Part shown: positions 12,151-23,213 of the stretch, in pieces
Layout of the letters: each line of letters starts with the position of its first letter
How positions within the stretch are numbered: the first letter of the stretch is position 1
Assembly: GCA_002270565.1 (NCBI GenBank)
Contig: NQMI01000019.1
Coordinates: forward strand, 1-64,000
DNA length: 64,000 nt
From: Stenocarpella maydis
Lineage: Eukaryota > Ascomycota > Sordariomycetes > Diaporthales > Diaporthaceae
Direction of reading: 5' to 3'
The notes under the pieces: model-generated
Database searches by the model: none
The model's input: the letters and a program-made list of their open reading frames with translations, nothing else
What the model was told of the DNA's origin: nothing
Position numbers and translations under genes: made by a program

Positions 12151-14363
12151 ATGGCAGAGTTGAAGGAGCCGGCGCACAACAGCCTCTGGTACGCCAGCCC
12201 GGTGCAGATGCCTACGAGCCGTTCCAGTCATGCCGTGGATACAGGGCTCTCGAATCCAACCTCAGCGTCGCCCCATTCGGGACGACCGAGACAAGGAGGT
12301 TGGGGCAGCGTGGACCATCACCAGCAGTATTCCTCATACAGCCGCTATTCCCAGGACGACACCAACGACCCATACGACAGGCACCAGCATCCCTCCTTGT
12401 CCAGCCACCAGAGCTTCCCCAACCTCAAGCGGCCCTACTCGGCGACCGAGCAGGCTCCGTACCAGGAGATCGTCCAGGACCTACGGGACGACGGCTCAAA
12501 GCTCGGCGTTGGGCACGATCACAAGCTGCTCTCGTTCAGGAAAGTCCCGGACAAGCACACGATTCTCGACCATCACGGTCGTATGCAACAGTTGGAACTG
12601 ACTGCCCAGCTGCACGGCATGTTTTTCCTCTCCGAGATGCCAACGACCAACAACGACGGCTCAGTAATGCAACCCGAGCTCACTTGCTACCGGCGGAACC
12701 TTTTCCAGGTCAGCGGGTCGTTGATCACCCCGAGGGGGCAAATATCCGTCATTACGGAAACCGGGGAGACGGCCCCTGTGAGCAGCACAGAAGTCACCAT
12801 CTCGTCGATTGAATCGGTGGATGGACACCCAGTCCGACTGATCGTCATTCCTTGGAAAACACCCCCACCAAACTCACCAGAAGTCACCCAGGCGCCAGAC
12901 CAAGAGCCAGCCTCGTTGCCACTGATTCCGTTCCAGGATGATGGTTCCAACGCAGACGGAGAATACGCAGTGTATCCCATCGGCTGGCGGCGTCTGCAGT
13001 TCCGAATGTGAGTAGTCGGGCCACGCGACAGCGTCCCTTTGCACAGGTTACTGATCTGCGTGTTGATAGTGCGACGGCCAATAACGGCAGGAGAAAGGAG
13101 CTCCAGCAGCATTTTGTGGTTCACCTGAAAGTCATGGGAACATTGGCAAATGGATCCAAGATCGTGCTGACGGAGGCTGCGACAGCGCCAATCGTGGTGC
13201 GAGGACGAAGCCCGCGCAATTTCCAAGCGAGGAAGGAGATCCCACTCCTGGGGTCCAGCGCTGGGTCCCGAGGCCAGGCTCTGGTGGAGACAGGACTGGG
13301 CATTGTTGCTGGGCCTCTGGCCATCAAGCCACAAGAGGTGAAGGCAAGGCCACTCAATATGGAGCTGCCACGCACAGCATTCACTTTCAACGCGCCAAAG
13401 TTGCCGGCGAGCCCCATGACTAGCATGCGATCAAAGTAAGTCGACCATCGCCCTGGTTATTGCCCGAGTAATACATCTGTACTTTTTGGCGCCAGCCCTC
13501 GACTTGGACAATATAGTGAGTGTACCGGGAAGAACGCATTGTGCTGACTTTCGTCAAGCTCTTACCCTACGACGTGGAATCCGTCGATGCCGTCTTCTGG
13601 GGCAACAAACTACCCCGCGACAACGATAGCATCCGATCCTTATCAGAAAATGCCTCTTTCGGGGGCATCGGCATACTCGACTGAACCACAAGACATGCAA
13701 TCGCACCTGCCCACCTCGATGCCTTCCATGCAGTTGTCCATGGTTTCGAACGATCAGCCGGGTCAGCAGCAACAGCAATCGTCGGCGTCTCATCAGGTAC
13801 CCCCCATAAGGACACAGTACGCCTCGTACGTTCCGAGCTCCAACGCCCCCCCGCCTCTGTCTGTATCTTCGGCCGCGAACAGCAACCTGAGCGTGCCGAG
13901 ATACGTGGACGACAGTAACCCGCGTCCAACAAAGAGCCCTCGGCATCCCTCCATCCACGCCGTATCGATATCAAGCACGGAGTCGTCTGGAGAATACCGA
14001 TATGGACCCCCATATAGTGCCATGAGCACCAACTCTGCTGAAATCAGCCCCCAGACATCTCAACATGCCTCATACTCCACGTCACACGGCGCCGCAGGCC
14101 ATGAGAGCGGTGCTGGGGCCAACCCCCAGTCTTCGAGCACGATCCCCCCGCCCAGAGATTATTTCCCGCCCTCAACGTCGTGGACAACTACTGCAGGTGA
14201 ATCGAACGCACCTACGTATACAAACGGGGACCACCGGCCCTCGTACCCATATTCAACAGAACAGTACAAAACCGCCGGCGGTGTCAAGAGCGAGCCACAC
14301 GCCCCTCCGCCACCTGTCTATCCTGGCCAAGCAATGAGCCATTACTCGTGGAACACTTCTTGA
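12151..14363 (+). CDS. vib-1: Ndt80/PhoG-type DNA-binding transcription factor, VIB-1/XprG-like
   Basis: A p53-like Ndt80-fold regulator. The family (VIB-1 in Neurospora, XprG in Aspergillus) controls secreted proteases, the starvation response and heterokaryon-incompatibility cell death. Proposed exons are 12151-13007, 13070-13435 and 13559-14363, giving 675 aa; all phases agree. The first intron opens GTGAGT and the second GTAAGT. The Ndt80 domain spans roughly residues 90-400. It contains FRKVPDKHTILDHHGRMQQL, the segment LQFRIATANNGRRKELQQHF created across the first splice, and the diagnostic VRGRSPRNFQARKEIPLLG. The C-terminal third is rich in Gln, Ser and Pro, as expected of an activation region. 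ATG 12151 has a strong context (GACCATGG). An in-frame ATG at 12124 would add nine residues. It stands alone, behind 12 kb without a supported gene. The orthology is from memory; VIB-1 and XprG are close relatives and one symbol is chosen for convenience. Confidence 0.88.
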
Positions 14364-17300
14364 CGGCGTTGAGATGCGCGTTTCCTAGAACCGACCCGTG
14401 TGGGATTCTAGACCGTTGGGGTCCGAGAGCCGCTTCATGACCAGTTTGAAATGCACGCCAAGAATATCGACTCAGGCGACGGCATGACAGCAGCAGCCCC
14501 TAATGCCAACGACAGGCCACTTTTTCCCACCATAACCGAGCCACGAGCGCGATATAAACCCCCACCTCGACGCGACTTCTTGCCGTCCTTACCGACCGAA
14601 CTTTTGTAGTGTATAATCACCATGGGTGGCCTTGTCCAAAATGATTACGGATGGCTTAATGCGTTTGGAGAGTTCAAAGGCGTGAACCGAGGGGAGGGAG
14701 GCGTTTTGGAAGCATTTCCAGATTGACGCGTTTTTCTTTTCAGTTCTACTGTTGTGCGGCCATTCATGTCACTTGTTTGTGATGCCCTATACCTCCTTTT
14801 TGCTTTTTATATTTCTTCCATTCGAATTCCATGATACGATACCGATACCAATTTTCTGTTGCTGACGTCGCACGACACCTCTGTTTCTCGGAGCCACGGC
14901 CCTTTAAAAGAGCCAAAGAGAGAAAGGGAGGATGGACGGGAACATGAAAACCCCAACGCACACGGGCGCGCACACACATCAAAAGATAAGCACATGGAGT
15001 TGCACTGTTCTTGACCTTTGAGAGCAAAGTATCGGGACGACAGTTGGCCCCCCTCAAATGTGTGGGGCTTCGCTAGCATGATCCATATGCATGTTCAAAA
15101 TACCCTATGATAGAGAGGGCAAACGGCAGGCTGGCCGGCTGGGGAGGGTCTGGCTGTTTTTTGCTCAACTTTTTCTTGGATTTACAAATCTGTTTCATGG
15201 CCCTGGTATGCGGTTTCTTGTGGGGGCGGAGGAGTGATTTATTTCGAATTTCTCGCCTCGCCTTATGTCAACATGTTTTACATGTTTTGGTCAATTATCG
15301 GGCCAATATTGGTCTTATTTACACTTTTCAACCTCAGGGGCTTGGCTGCGTTTGCACTTCTTATTTTTGCCACCGACCTTGGGCCCAGGAGCGGGTAGAG
15401 TGAGAAAACACACCGAGAGGAGAGAGCCACAGAGAGATGTGGAAGGTGGCGAGGGGATTACGTGAGCTGGTGAACCTTGGAAGAGGCGGCAGCGGGACTT
15501 GGATGGTTTCTGGGGACAGCGTGTTGTGTGTGTGTGTGTGTGTCGAGGACGTAGCTGGGCTGGCGGGGAGGCTGAAGGACTGCTTTGATAAACCATAAAT
15601 ATCTGTCTTGTTACCCGTACTCATCCAGAGGGGCCAGGCACAGAGAGGGGGGTATATTTTGCAACCCTCAACAAAGAAAAAAAATATGAATTGAATAATA
15701 CCACTTCCAGCATCCTCTGTCACTTGACTTCTTGCGCTCCCGATTCTCACTTGAAGTCCCACCGCCATGCGTGCAGCTGATATGTGTGACGAGGCCCGCC
15801 CCCCCTCGACGCAGGGGCCTCCGAGGGGAAGAAGGTCTTTCGGTCGAGGTGGGGAAAAAACAAGGAGAAAACCATGGGATCTTCCAAAATTATCCTGTCA
15901 CCAGGAGCACGGGGCAAAGTTTCGTACAGCAGCCGGGTGGACGGGACAGCGATGCCCAACAACGGTCGGACAGGAAGGGGGAGAGCGCACCTGTGCCATG
16001 ATACACTTTACCAGGGGTCTAAATGGTGCCTGGAACACGCACACACACACACACATGGCACTGTAGCAGGCGGAGAATTTTCACCCCAGGTGGTTGATGA
16101 TGGGGGCCGGGGTGGATGACCTGCATGAGAAGACCCCCCTTCCCCTCCATGTGCAGGATCTGCTATGGTTGTTAACCACGTTTTTCTACGTCCTCCTGCC
16201 TCGCCGTCGTTGTTCGTCGTCGTATTTGATGTTTTCCACGCCTGGGTTGCTTTGTTTAGTATTGCTCGAGCGGACCCGGCCCATCTGTTCGTCTGATGGG
16301 CGGCACAAGCGCACGTGTACACACTTGTGCGTATACGTAGCTACGGGGATTACGGTTACACGGTTGGATGGGGGAGGGCGGAGGAGGGGAGAAGAGGAGG
16401 GGAGAAGAGGAGGGGGAGGGGTGTCTGTGTGTGAATGCACATGTGATGATGAAGTGAGCGAGTCTGGCGGTCATTAAAAAAGGCTCACGGCAAAGTGGCA
16501 GGACCGAGACCTCGCAGTACTTCCCACCTATCTTCCTTCTTCGATTGTCCCTTTTATCATTGCTAAAATCAGAATTAAATACCGAACATATCTCTGTGTG
16601 ATGTTTTCAGCGCACACAGTGTTTTGTTGTTGAGGAATCTAGACTTGAATGTTACTGGTTTGTGGGGGCACCTGGGGCTTGCTACCGTGAGAGTGGTTTC
16701 TCTTGCACGCTGGCTGTCTAACAACAGCCGGCTGTTGAACATGCTACATAAATGCAAGATACCTCTTTTGCTGGGGAACTGTCAGAGATGGGATGAAGGG
16801 GGTGGCTGGGACTGTGCCGAGTGACATTTGTCTACATCGGTGTGGGGACGCCTGTGGATGTTTTGTTGACCTACCTGTCACGGAGGCGGGGGAGAAGCGA
16901 TTCCAAGGGAGGCAGGGAGGGAGGTACATGCGGTACACATGCAAGGTAGATACGCAGGGAAAGAGATGGGGAGTTAAGAAAAGGGTCTGATGATGTCGTA
17001 TGGTTCCGGAGTGAGAGTGGACGCCGTAGACGTTCCATGTTTCCTGATGTTACTGCTGTGTGACTGCCACCTGAAGGGGCACGTAAGGTTCGTATGACAA
17101 GATGTCAAAGCGAATTGTGGTTCCCACTCGGGCCCCGCGGTGGTTGCGAGGTGTGACGCCAGGCGGAGGCGGGATAGGAGTGAAGAGAGGACGTCTAACG
17201 GATTTTGCTAGCTCGCGAGAGCGGCCGCCCGTTTCCACGAGGGCGGTACTTGGTGGTGGTGTCTGGTCAGGAACATGGATGGCATGTCACGAAGTTGTCA

Positions 17301-17869
17301 AGTGGGGCAGGGGGGGGGGCGAAGAGTTGCAGATGGCGATGCTACGATGGCGCAGTGGAAGGCTGTCTGTCCATGGTTTTGTCTGTGATCCCTGCATGTC
17401 TGGCGTCTTGTACGGAAGTGAGATGCTATGATATACTCCGTATACTCCGTACTCCGTAGTCAACCTGCGTTGTAGGGACAACCAAGTACTTGCAGCTGCA
17501 TGCCAGCTGGGCCGGCTGGTAGCCCGGCCGCTTATGTAATGATGTTGGACGACACGGGAAGCCATGTCCGACGTTTTGCCTCGCCGGCTCCGCGATCCCC
17601 TCGGAACCTCATTTGCGCCCTGCCATTTCCCTGCGTGGACATGGGTCAAGCATTCACCTTCAGTAGCCCCCGACACTGAGATTGCAATACGAGAGAAATG
17701 CTTGCGCAATACGACGGACCAGACTCCCGACATATCACTGCCCCATTTCGTGTGACTTCGGCGGAACCTGATATGCTCAGTTGTCTGACCTCTCGCATTC
17801 ACAAGCATTCACAAGCATTCATGATAACATCATCACGCTATCGCGGGAACACAATAACCCACCGAGGCC
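14364..17869. other. 3.5 kb intergenic region
   Basis: Holds the 3' region of the Ndt80-family gene and no supported gene. Simple-sequence tracts are visible: GT dinucleotides at about 15527-15543, CA at about 16038-16056 and a purine-rich GAGGGG tract at about 16372-16421. Long open frames on the minus strand between 15.3 and 16.4 kb are reverse complements of these tracts. Confidence 0.6.
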
Positions 17870-18821
17870 ATGTTTGAGCTTCCCAACGCCAAGAGGTAGG
17901 TGCGCCAGCATACCCTGACATTAGGCCTGACCGGTGGGAGATTGCACAGGCAATAGTCGGCTGACCAGCCTTGGATGCAGGGTGAGGCGCGATGAGCTCT
18001 ACGGCTCATCTTCGGACGGTGGGGATGGCCAAGGCGAGAATGGGGTTGAGGACGCAGAGGAGCGCGCCAGGCTGAACGCGCGGCTCTCGAGCATGCTGGG
18101 CCTGGACTTCTCTGCGCCGGAGCCTGCGCCGGCACCCGACGCCCATGGCGACGCGGATGATGCGGATGGCCAGGCGGCGGGGGCCGACCCCCACGAGGAG
18201 GAGTTTGAGTTTCGGCTGTTCTCCACCGCGGCGGGCGGCAGCTCGGCGCCCACAAAGGTGGTGCTGAGTGCGTCGGACGACGAGGACGGGCCCAGGGGGG
18301 AGGGCGGCTTCGTACAGCCCGTGCGGCCGGGGAGATACTACCTCGCCGGGGAGGCGACGCCCGAGCAGCAGGAGAGATACCGCTGGGCGGCGGTGACGGC
18401 CGAGGACATCGCCGCCGGCGCGAGCAAGCGGGCGTGGGGCCTGGAGAGGCCGTGGCGGGTTGTCAAAATCTCGCTGTCACCGGGGAAACCGACGGGCAAA
18501 AGTGCCGGTCTCGCCGCCGGGGCCACGGCAGCCATCCAGGGCGCAGAGGATGGGCAAAAAAAAAGGAGGCCTGGCAAGAAACGGAGAATAGCCGTGAGGA
18601 TCAAGGCCAGGGCTGAGCAGGAGAAGCGCGAGGCCGAAAAGGCCAGGAAGGAGGCGGAGGCGAAGCAGAGGATCTCGAAGGAAGAGCACCTCTTGGAGAA
18701 GAAGAAGAGGCTCAACCGGGAGAAGAAGCTGAAGCGGAGGGCCAAGGAAAAGGAGAAGAAGCTGGCCGCGGGACAGACGGTGCCTGCGTCCGAGGCACCG
18801 TCCTCTCCGCCTTCAGAGTAG
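17870..18821 (+). CDS. basic, lysine-rich fungal protein of unknown function
   Basis: Two exons, 17870-17895 and 17981-18821, joined through an 85-nt GTAGGT...GCAG intron, give 288 aa. The 26-nt first exon supplies MFELPNAKR and the splice continues VRRDELYG. This conserved-looking start argues for the model over the longer frame beginning inside the intron at 17934. The N-terminal half is acidic and Ala/Pro-rich. A central block contains RPGRYYLAGEATPEQQERYR followed by AAVTAEDIAAGASKRAWG. The last 90 residues are a Lys/Arg/Glu helix typical of nucleolar or RNA-associated proteins. The central block reminds me of the fungal family named DUF2011, but that is recollection only. It lies 0.5 kb upstream of the phosphatase gene on the same strand. 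Confidence 0.75.
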
Positions 18822-18942
18822 GTGATGCTGTCCCTGCAAAGACACTGTATCGCTCCAAGCCAATTCGGGCCTGTCTCGGAGCTGGACCAGGCTTCCCCTT
18901 GCGGCCATGGCCGTAGCTCATGTGACAGCCGGAGGGACGGTG

Positions 18943-18990
18943 AGCCTTTGGGCCTTTGGGCCTTTGGGCCTTTGAGCCTTTGAGCCTTTG
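18943..18990. repeat. 8-bp tandem repeat, six copies
   Basis: Six units of GGCCTTTG or its one-base variants (GAGCCTTTG at the edges, AGCCTTTG in the last copies). The array lies in the intergenic space 350 bp before the dolichyl-diphosphatase start codon, so it could sit in that gene's promoter or the upstream gene's 3' UTR. Confidence 0.95.
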
Positions 18991-19336
18991 ATGAGGCGCA
19001 AGCCACAATCTGGACCGTGCACCGCCACACGTGGCACACCCCCCTCCAGTAGGAGACTTTTCTGGCTACAAGTGACGCTTGACGTTTCGTGTATCCGCCA
19101 GAGCACCGCTGCTCTTTTCCGGGAGCCACACTTCGCTGTCCTCGGTGCGACCGACCATCGAGGCTCTGCAGACTGCAACCAAGACCCTCCGTCACACAGC
19201 ACGCGGTGCTCAGCGCCTCTGTCGCCATCCTCGACTCCGACTTCCGACCGTATCCTCCCCTTTGCAGGCGAGGGCGGCCCTTTCGTCTTGGACCCTGGCT
19301 GCTGCGTACACCCACCACCCACCACCCACCTTCGCC

Positions 19337-20409
19337 ATGGCCGAAGACACCCCTCTTGCCTCGCTTTCCCTGACGCATGTTTACTATGTAAGTCAGCTGG
19401 CCATCCAGCCCCCCAACCGGTTGGTCCCCCAGCCCGCCGACCTTCTACTGCGGGCAGCTGCAGCCATCAGCCTCCCCTCGCCCGAGAACATGGACCCCGC
19501 CAGGCTGACCAGACCCCCACCCCCCCCCCGCGCAAACAGGACCCGGAAGACAACATATCCTACCTCTGCGCCTGGCTCGCCCTCGTCCCCCAGGCCCTCT
19601 GCATCGTCTACGTGACCCTCATCTGGTCGACGCGCGAGGCCGAGGTGGCCCTCATGTTTGCGGGCCAGCTGGTCTGCGAGGCGGCCAACTTTGTCCTCAA
19701 GCGGCTCATCAAGGAGGAGCGCCCCAGCCGCATCCACAGGACCGGCAAGGGGTACGGCATGCCCAGCAGCCACGCGCAGTTCGTCGCCTTCTGGGCCGTC
19801 GCCATGGCGCTCTTCCTGCTGGTCAGGCACAAGCCCAGCTGGACGGACCACGGGTACGGGCCTAGGGATGCGGGCGCGGGGGGCAAGGGGGACGCCCGCC
19901 GCCGGGGGGCCAGGAACGACAACAACGACAGTGGCAGTGCGTCAGGGAGGAGGGGGCCGACGAGGAGGAGGAAGAGGCCCGCCTCCAGCTGGGGCGACGA
20001 CTGGGTCATGGTGGAGAGCTACGCGCACCGCCCGTGGTCGTTCCCGGAGCGCGCCGCCGCCGCCGCCCTCGTCCTGGCCGTCGCGGCCCTCGTCGCCTGG
20101 AGCAGGGTCTACCTCGGCTACCACACCGTGAGCCAGGTCCTGGCCGGGTGTGCCGCCGGCGCCGCCTGCGCCGTCGCGTGGTACGCCGTCACCGCGGCCG
20201 CGAGGAGCGCTGGCCTGCTCGCCTGGACGCTCGAGTCACCCTTCGCGAGGGGCCTGCGGGTCAGGGACCTGGTTGTCACCGAGGACCTGTGCCAGGCAGG
20301 GTGGGAGAAGTGGGAGGACAGGAAGGTGGGCGGTGGTGGTGGTGGTGGTGGTGGTGGTGAGGTCGCTGGTCCTGCTGCTGCTGCTCCGTCATCGAGAAAG
20401 ACAAAATAA
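19337..20409 (+). CDS. cwh8: dolichyl-diphosphate phosphatase (PAP2 family), Cwh8/Cax4-like
   Basis: Removes phosphate from dolichyl diphosphate on the ER lumenal side so that the lipid carrier can be reused in N-glycosylation. Exons 19337-19387 and 19540-20409 join at a phase-0 GTAAGT...CAG intron, giving 306 aa. The PAP2 triad is visible: K71 with RP at 78-79 in LKRLIKEERPSR, PSSH at 92-95, and SRVYLGYHT with H212. Hydrophobic segments occur around residues 20-45, 97-113 and 188-204, plus one after the last motif. Two oddities distinguish it: an Arg/Gly/Asn-rich insert (about 118-170) between the second and third motifs, and a polyglycine run near the C-terminus encoded by a GGT microsatellite (about 20332-20358). 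The family assignment is firm because RLIKEERP plus GMPSSHAQ is specific to this branch. Confidence 0.9.
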
Positions 20410-21130
20410 GGGCCGATGGGAGGTTGGCCCCGTGTGACCCGGATAAATAAGTAGCGAGGCGCTCAACGTCACAACGTATAAGTCTGCAAAAATGTCACAG
20501 GGAAAGTGCATATCTCATGTCTCTATTTTGGTCTGTATGTGTGTGTGGTGGTGGTATCATAATTTCTGATTTGGAATGAGGCCGTGTGTCTTGCGACCAA
20601 ATGCTGGTCCCTCTCCACACCCGTGGTCAAAGCTACCTAAGGTGAGCTTGAGGCGGATCGACGTCTGTCTCTGCTAGTTCTGCCCCCCCCCCCCCNCCCC
20701 AGAACTGCAGGACGTCCGCAACAAAAAGAAAACGAATGGATGTCTCCGCGCCCACCGATCGATGCGGTGTCGCCCAAGGATATATCCCTCTCACTTTGTA
20801 CATTGCACAGTGTATCTGTGAGAGCCCCAACCGTCCCCAAGGCCCTCCCTCCCCGCGTGTCGTTCGTACATCGTCCCGGCGAATGCCAATATAAAAACAA
20901 GTTGTGTGCGCCTCACGTCAAGTGAAAAGAAACCGCAACGCCGATGCTCATATGAATCTTGTCACTTGATTCCAGGAACTTTTAGACAGCCATTTTTGTC
21001 TAACGTCCCAGGAAGAATTGTGTTCGTTTTTCGTGTTGTAGGGTAATAACGAACTGAAAAGAAAAAAAAAGATACTGGTAGAAAGGTAGAGGACACAGTC
21101 CCGAGAAAGGCACGCTAGACTGCGCGGCGT
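20410..21130. other. convergent intergenic region with a poly-C tract and one unresolved base
   Basis: Lies between convergent genes and should hold both 3' UTRs. A run of cytosines at 20683-20700 is broken by the only N in the window (20696), so the true tract length is unknown. No gene is seen. Confidence 0.7.
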
Positions 21131-23213
21131 CTAGATCCATGGCTTGTCCGACGGCACCGGTGTCCTCGCTGTGCTGGCGTTGGGTCGTGGGGGCGGGTGC
21201 TTGTCGCCGGGGTTGCGGGTGGCCGGGTTGCTGAAGCCCACACCCATGGGGCTGGGCATTCTTGCCGTCCTGGTTGAGTTGTTCCTCTGGGGTGTCTCCT
21301 GGGGTGTGTAGACAGTAGGGCTCAGGGTGATCAGCCCGCCGTCCTGGTCGCTTCCCTCGCTCCTCTCGCTGTCAGGCTGCTCGTGTTCACGCTCGGCCTT
21401 GTGAGCTAGGCTCTCCTCCCTCGGCACGGGCGGCAAGGTCTTCATTCTTGCGTCCCGGGACGCTCTCCTGTTGAACAGGGGCTCTGGCAGGACCTCCGGT
21501 TCCGAGTACTCGGACTCAGGTCGGGCTTCGGACTTGGCCAAGGGCGAGGGGCGCAAGAAGTCTGGCCTCTCGTTGTCCTGCGCATCGCTGGGCCTTCTGG
21601 GTTGGAAGTCATCCACATTGGAGAAACGAATACCAATTTGAACAGTGGCCGAGGAGACGATCGACGAGTCCCTCTTGTGTCCCCGCCCAAGCCAAGGCTT
21701 CACGATGGGTGGTGGTCTAAATGTATCCCTCAGCGGCTTCGACGCCGCGGGTGAGTATGTCGTTGCTGGAAGGACCGCAGCTGCGGCGAAGGGGTTGTTT
21801 GGGAACAGCGAGTACGACTGCTTGCGCAGGTGAGACGGGGACGTCTCGGAAGGCGCCTGTGTGGGTTCCGGAGCCTGTGGGATGGTAACCTTCGGGCGGA
21901 AGGTGGGGCTGCTGGGACCCTGCCCGCTCTCTGCATCAACAGCGCGCAGGAGACTCGTGATGCTGTCGGACCTTGCTCTGTCCTGGTCGTTTGCGCTGTT
22001 GACGGGGCGCATGGCGTGAGCTGAGCCAGAGTCTTCCTCATGGCGTTCGGCCTTGGTCTTGTGATGCTCGTATTCTTCCAGGTTGTGTCCGATGGAGGCG
22101 CTGTTCTGCGATCGGAGAAAGAGGTGCAGACCGGCGACCATGAGGCCATTAACATTTGCTACAACAGATGCAACCATGGATAGGTTTAGAGCTTGGAACG
22201 CTCGTTTCCCCCCAGCCAGGAAGGTGAGGCTGAAGAAGAACGGGATAATGAAACCCTGGAGCTGAGGTCAGACGTTGGGCTTATCGATTCTCATTTGTCG
22301 ATCACTTACATTTGATATGAAACCGAGTATCAGGTAGTAGATCATCCTCGACGCTGCCATCCTCTCGGTAGGGTCGACCATGCGGCTCTTGCTCAGTCTC
22401 ACGAAAATGGTGATAATGGCGATAAGCAGTACCACCGAGATACCCAACAAGAGTGCGAAGATGCCCTTGGCGTATGGCTTCACGATCCACAGCAGAGAGG
22501 CGAAGCAAAAGTCGGGAGCTCGGCTGATGGCGGCCACGAGGAGGGTCCCCAGCAAAAATGTCGAGATGGTTCCGAGGCAGATGGCCACGGTCCACCTTCG
22601 TCGAGGAGAAAATTGCGACCTCAAGCCCCGCACAGCCGTCTCGACTCCGAAAACAAGGTGAATAAATGGTGCGATAAAGAGAGCTATCACGCCAAGTCAG
22701 CCGCGTGTGTTGGTGGCAGTCCGGCCGGGATAGATGGTGCTTACCTGGCAACAATAGTATTGCAACAACGGTACAGCCACTGCTCAGCAGTGCCTTGAGG
22801 CCAATCGATTGGGCGCCGGCGAAAATGATGCTCTGAACTGTAATGCCCAGGGACAGCACGAGAGGATAGACCTCGACGGTATGGATGAAGAACAAGCCCG
22901 ATGGCCTCGGCGAGGTGGCTGTCTTGATCTCAGACTGCCAGACTGACGCATCGGACGACCTCCTCGTAGCCCTCCTCCTGTATGTGTAGCAACCGTAGAT
23001 GATTCCCATGGCCGTTGCAAAGGCCGCCAATGCGTTGAAGGAAGCCAGGATCATGGTCGAGGTCCGGATTGACTTGGATGCCGCAAACTTGAGGCTATTC
23101 GTGATTGCCTGCGAGGCCTCCTTGGTCAGGTTGAAGTTTGAGGCTCCGCCGGAAGCGCCGCTCGCATCGGCGGACGAGGACCAGACGCCCTCGCCGTAGG
23201 CGGCGGCAACCAT
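21131..23213 (-). CDS. seven-transmembrane protein with a Ser/Pro-rich cytoplasmic tail
   Basis: Three exons on the minus strand (23213-22745, 22683-22310, 22261-21131) join in phase (1 and 0) to give 657 aa. Introns are GTAAGC...ATAG (61 nt) and GTAAGT...TCAG (48 nt). Seven hydrophobic segments are visible: near residues 50-75, 110-135, 140-170, 190-212, 225-250, 270-300 and 308-330. The last about 320 residues are hydrophilic and rich in Ser, Pro, Glu and Arg, with many possible phosphorylation sites. The topology (short outer N-terminus, seven helices, long tail) resembles uncharacterised fungal GPCR-like proteins. I see no signature that places it in a named class, so a receptor role is only a suggestion. 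Confidence 0.75.

Noticed and set aside
13496..13515. Possible 20-nt micro-exon inside the second intron of the Ndt80-family gene
   Set aside because: Including it leaves phase 1 and reads out of frame with the downstream Gln-rich exon; skipping it (intron 13436-13558) fits exactly.
18338..19378. Minus-strand open frame of 346 codons
   Set aside because: Antisense to the lysine-rich protein and across the GGCCTTTG array; contains FFF/SSS and KGPKAQR repeats created by those tracts.
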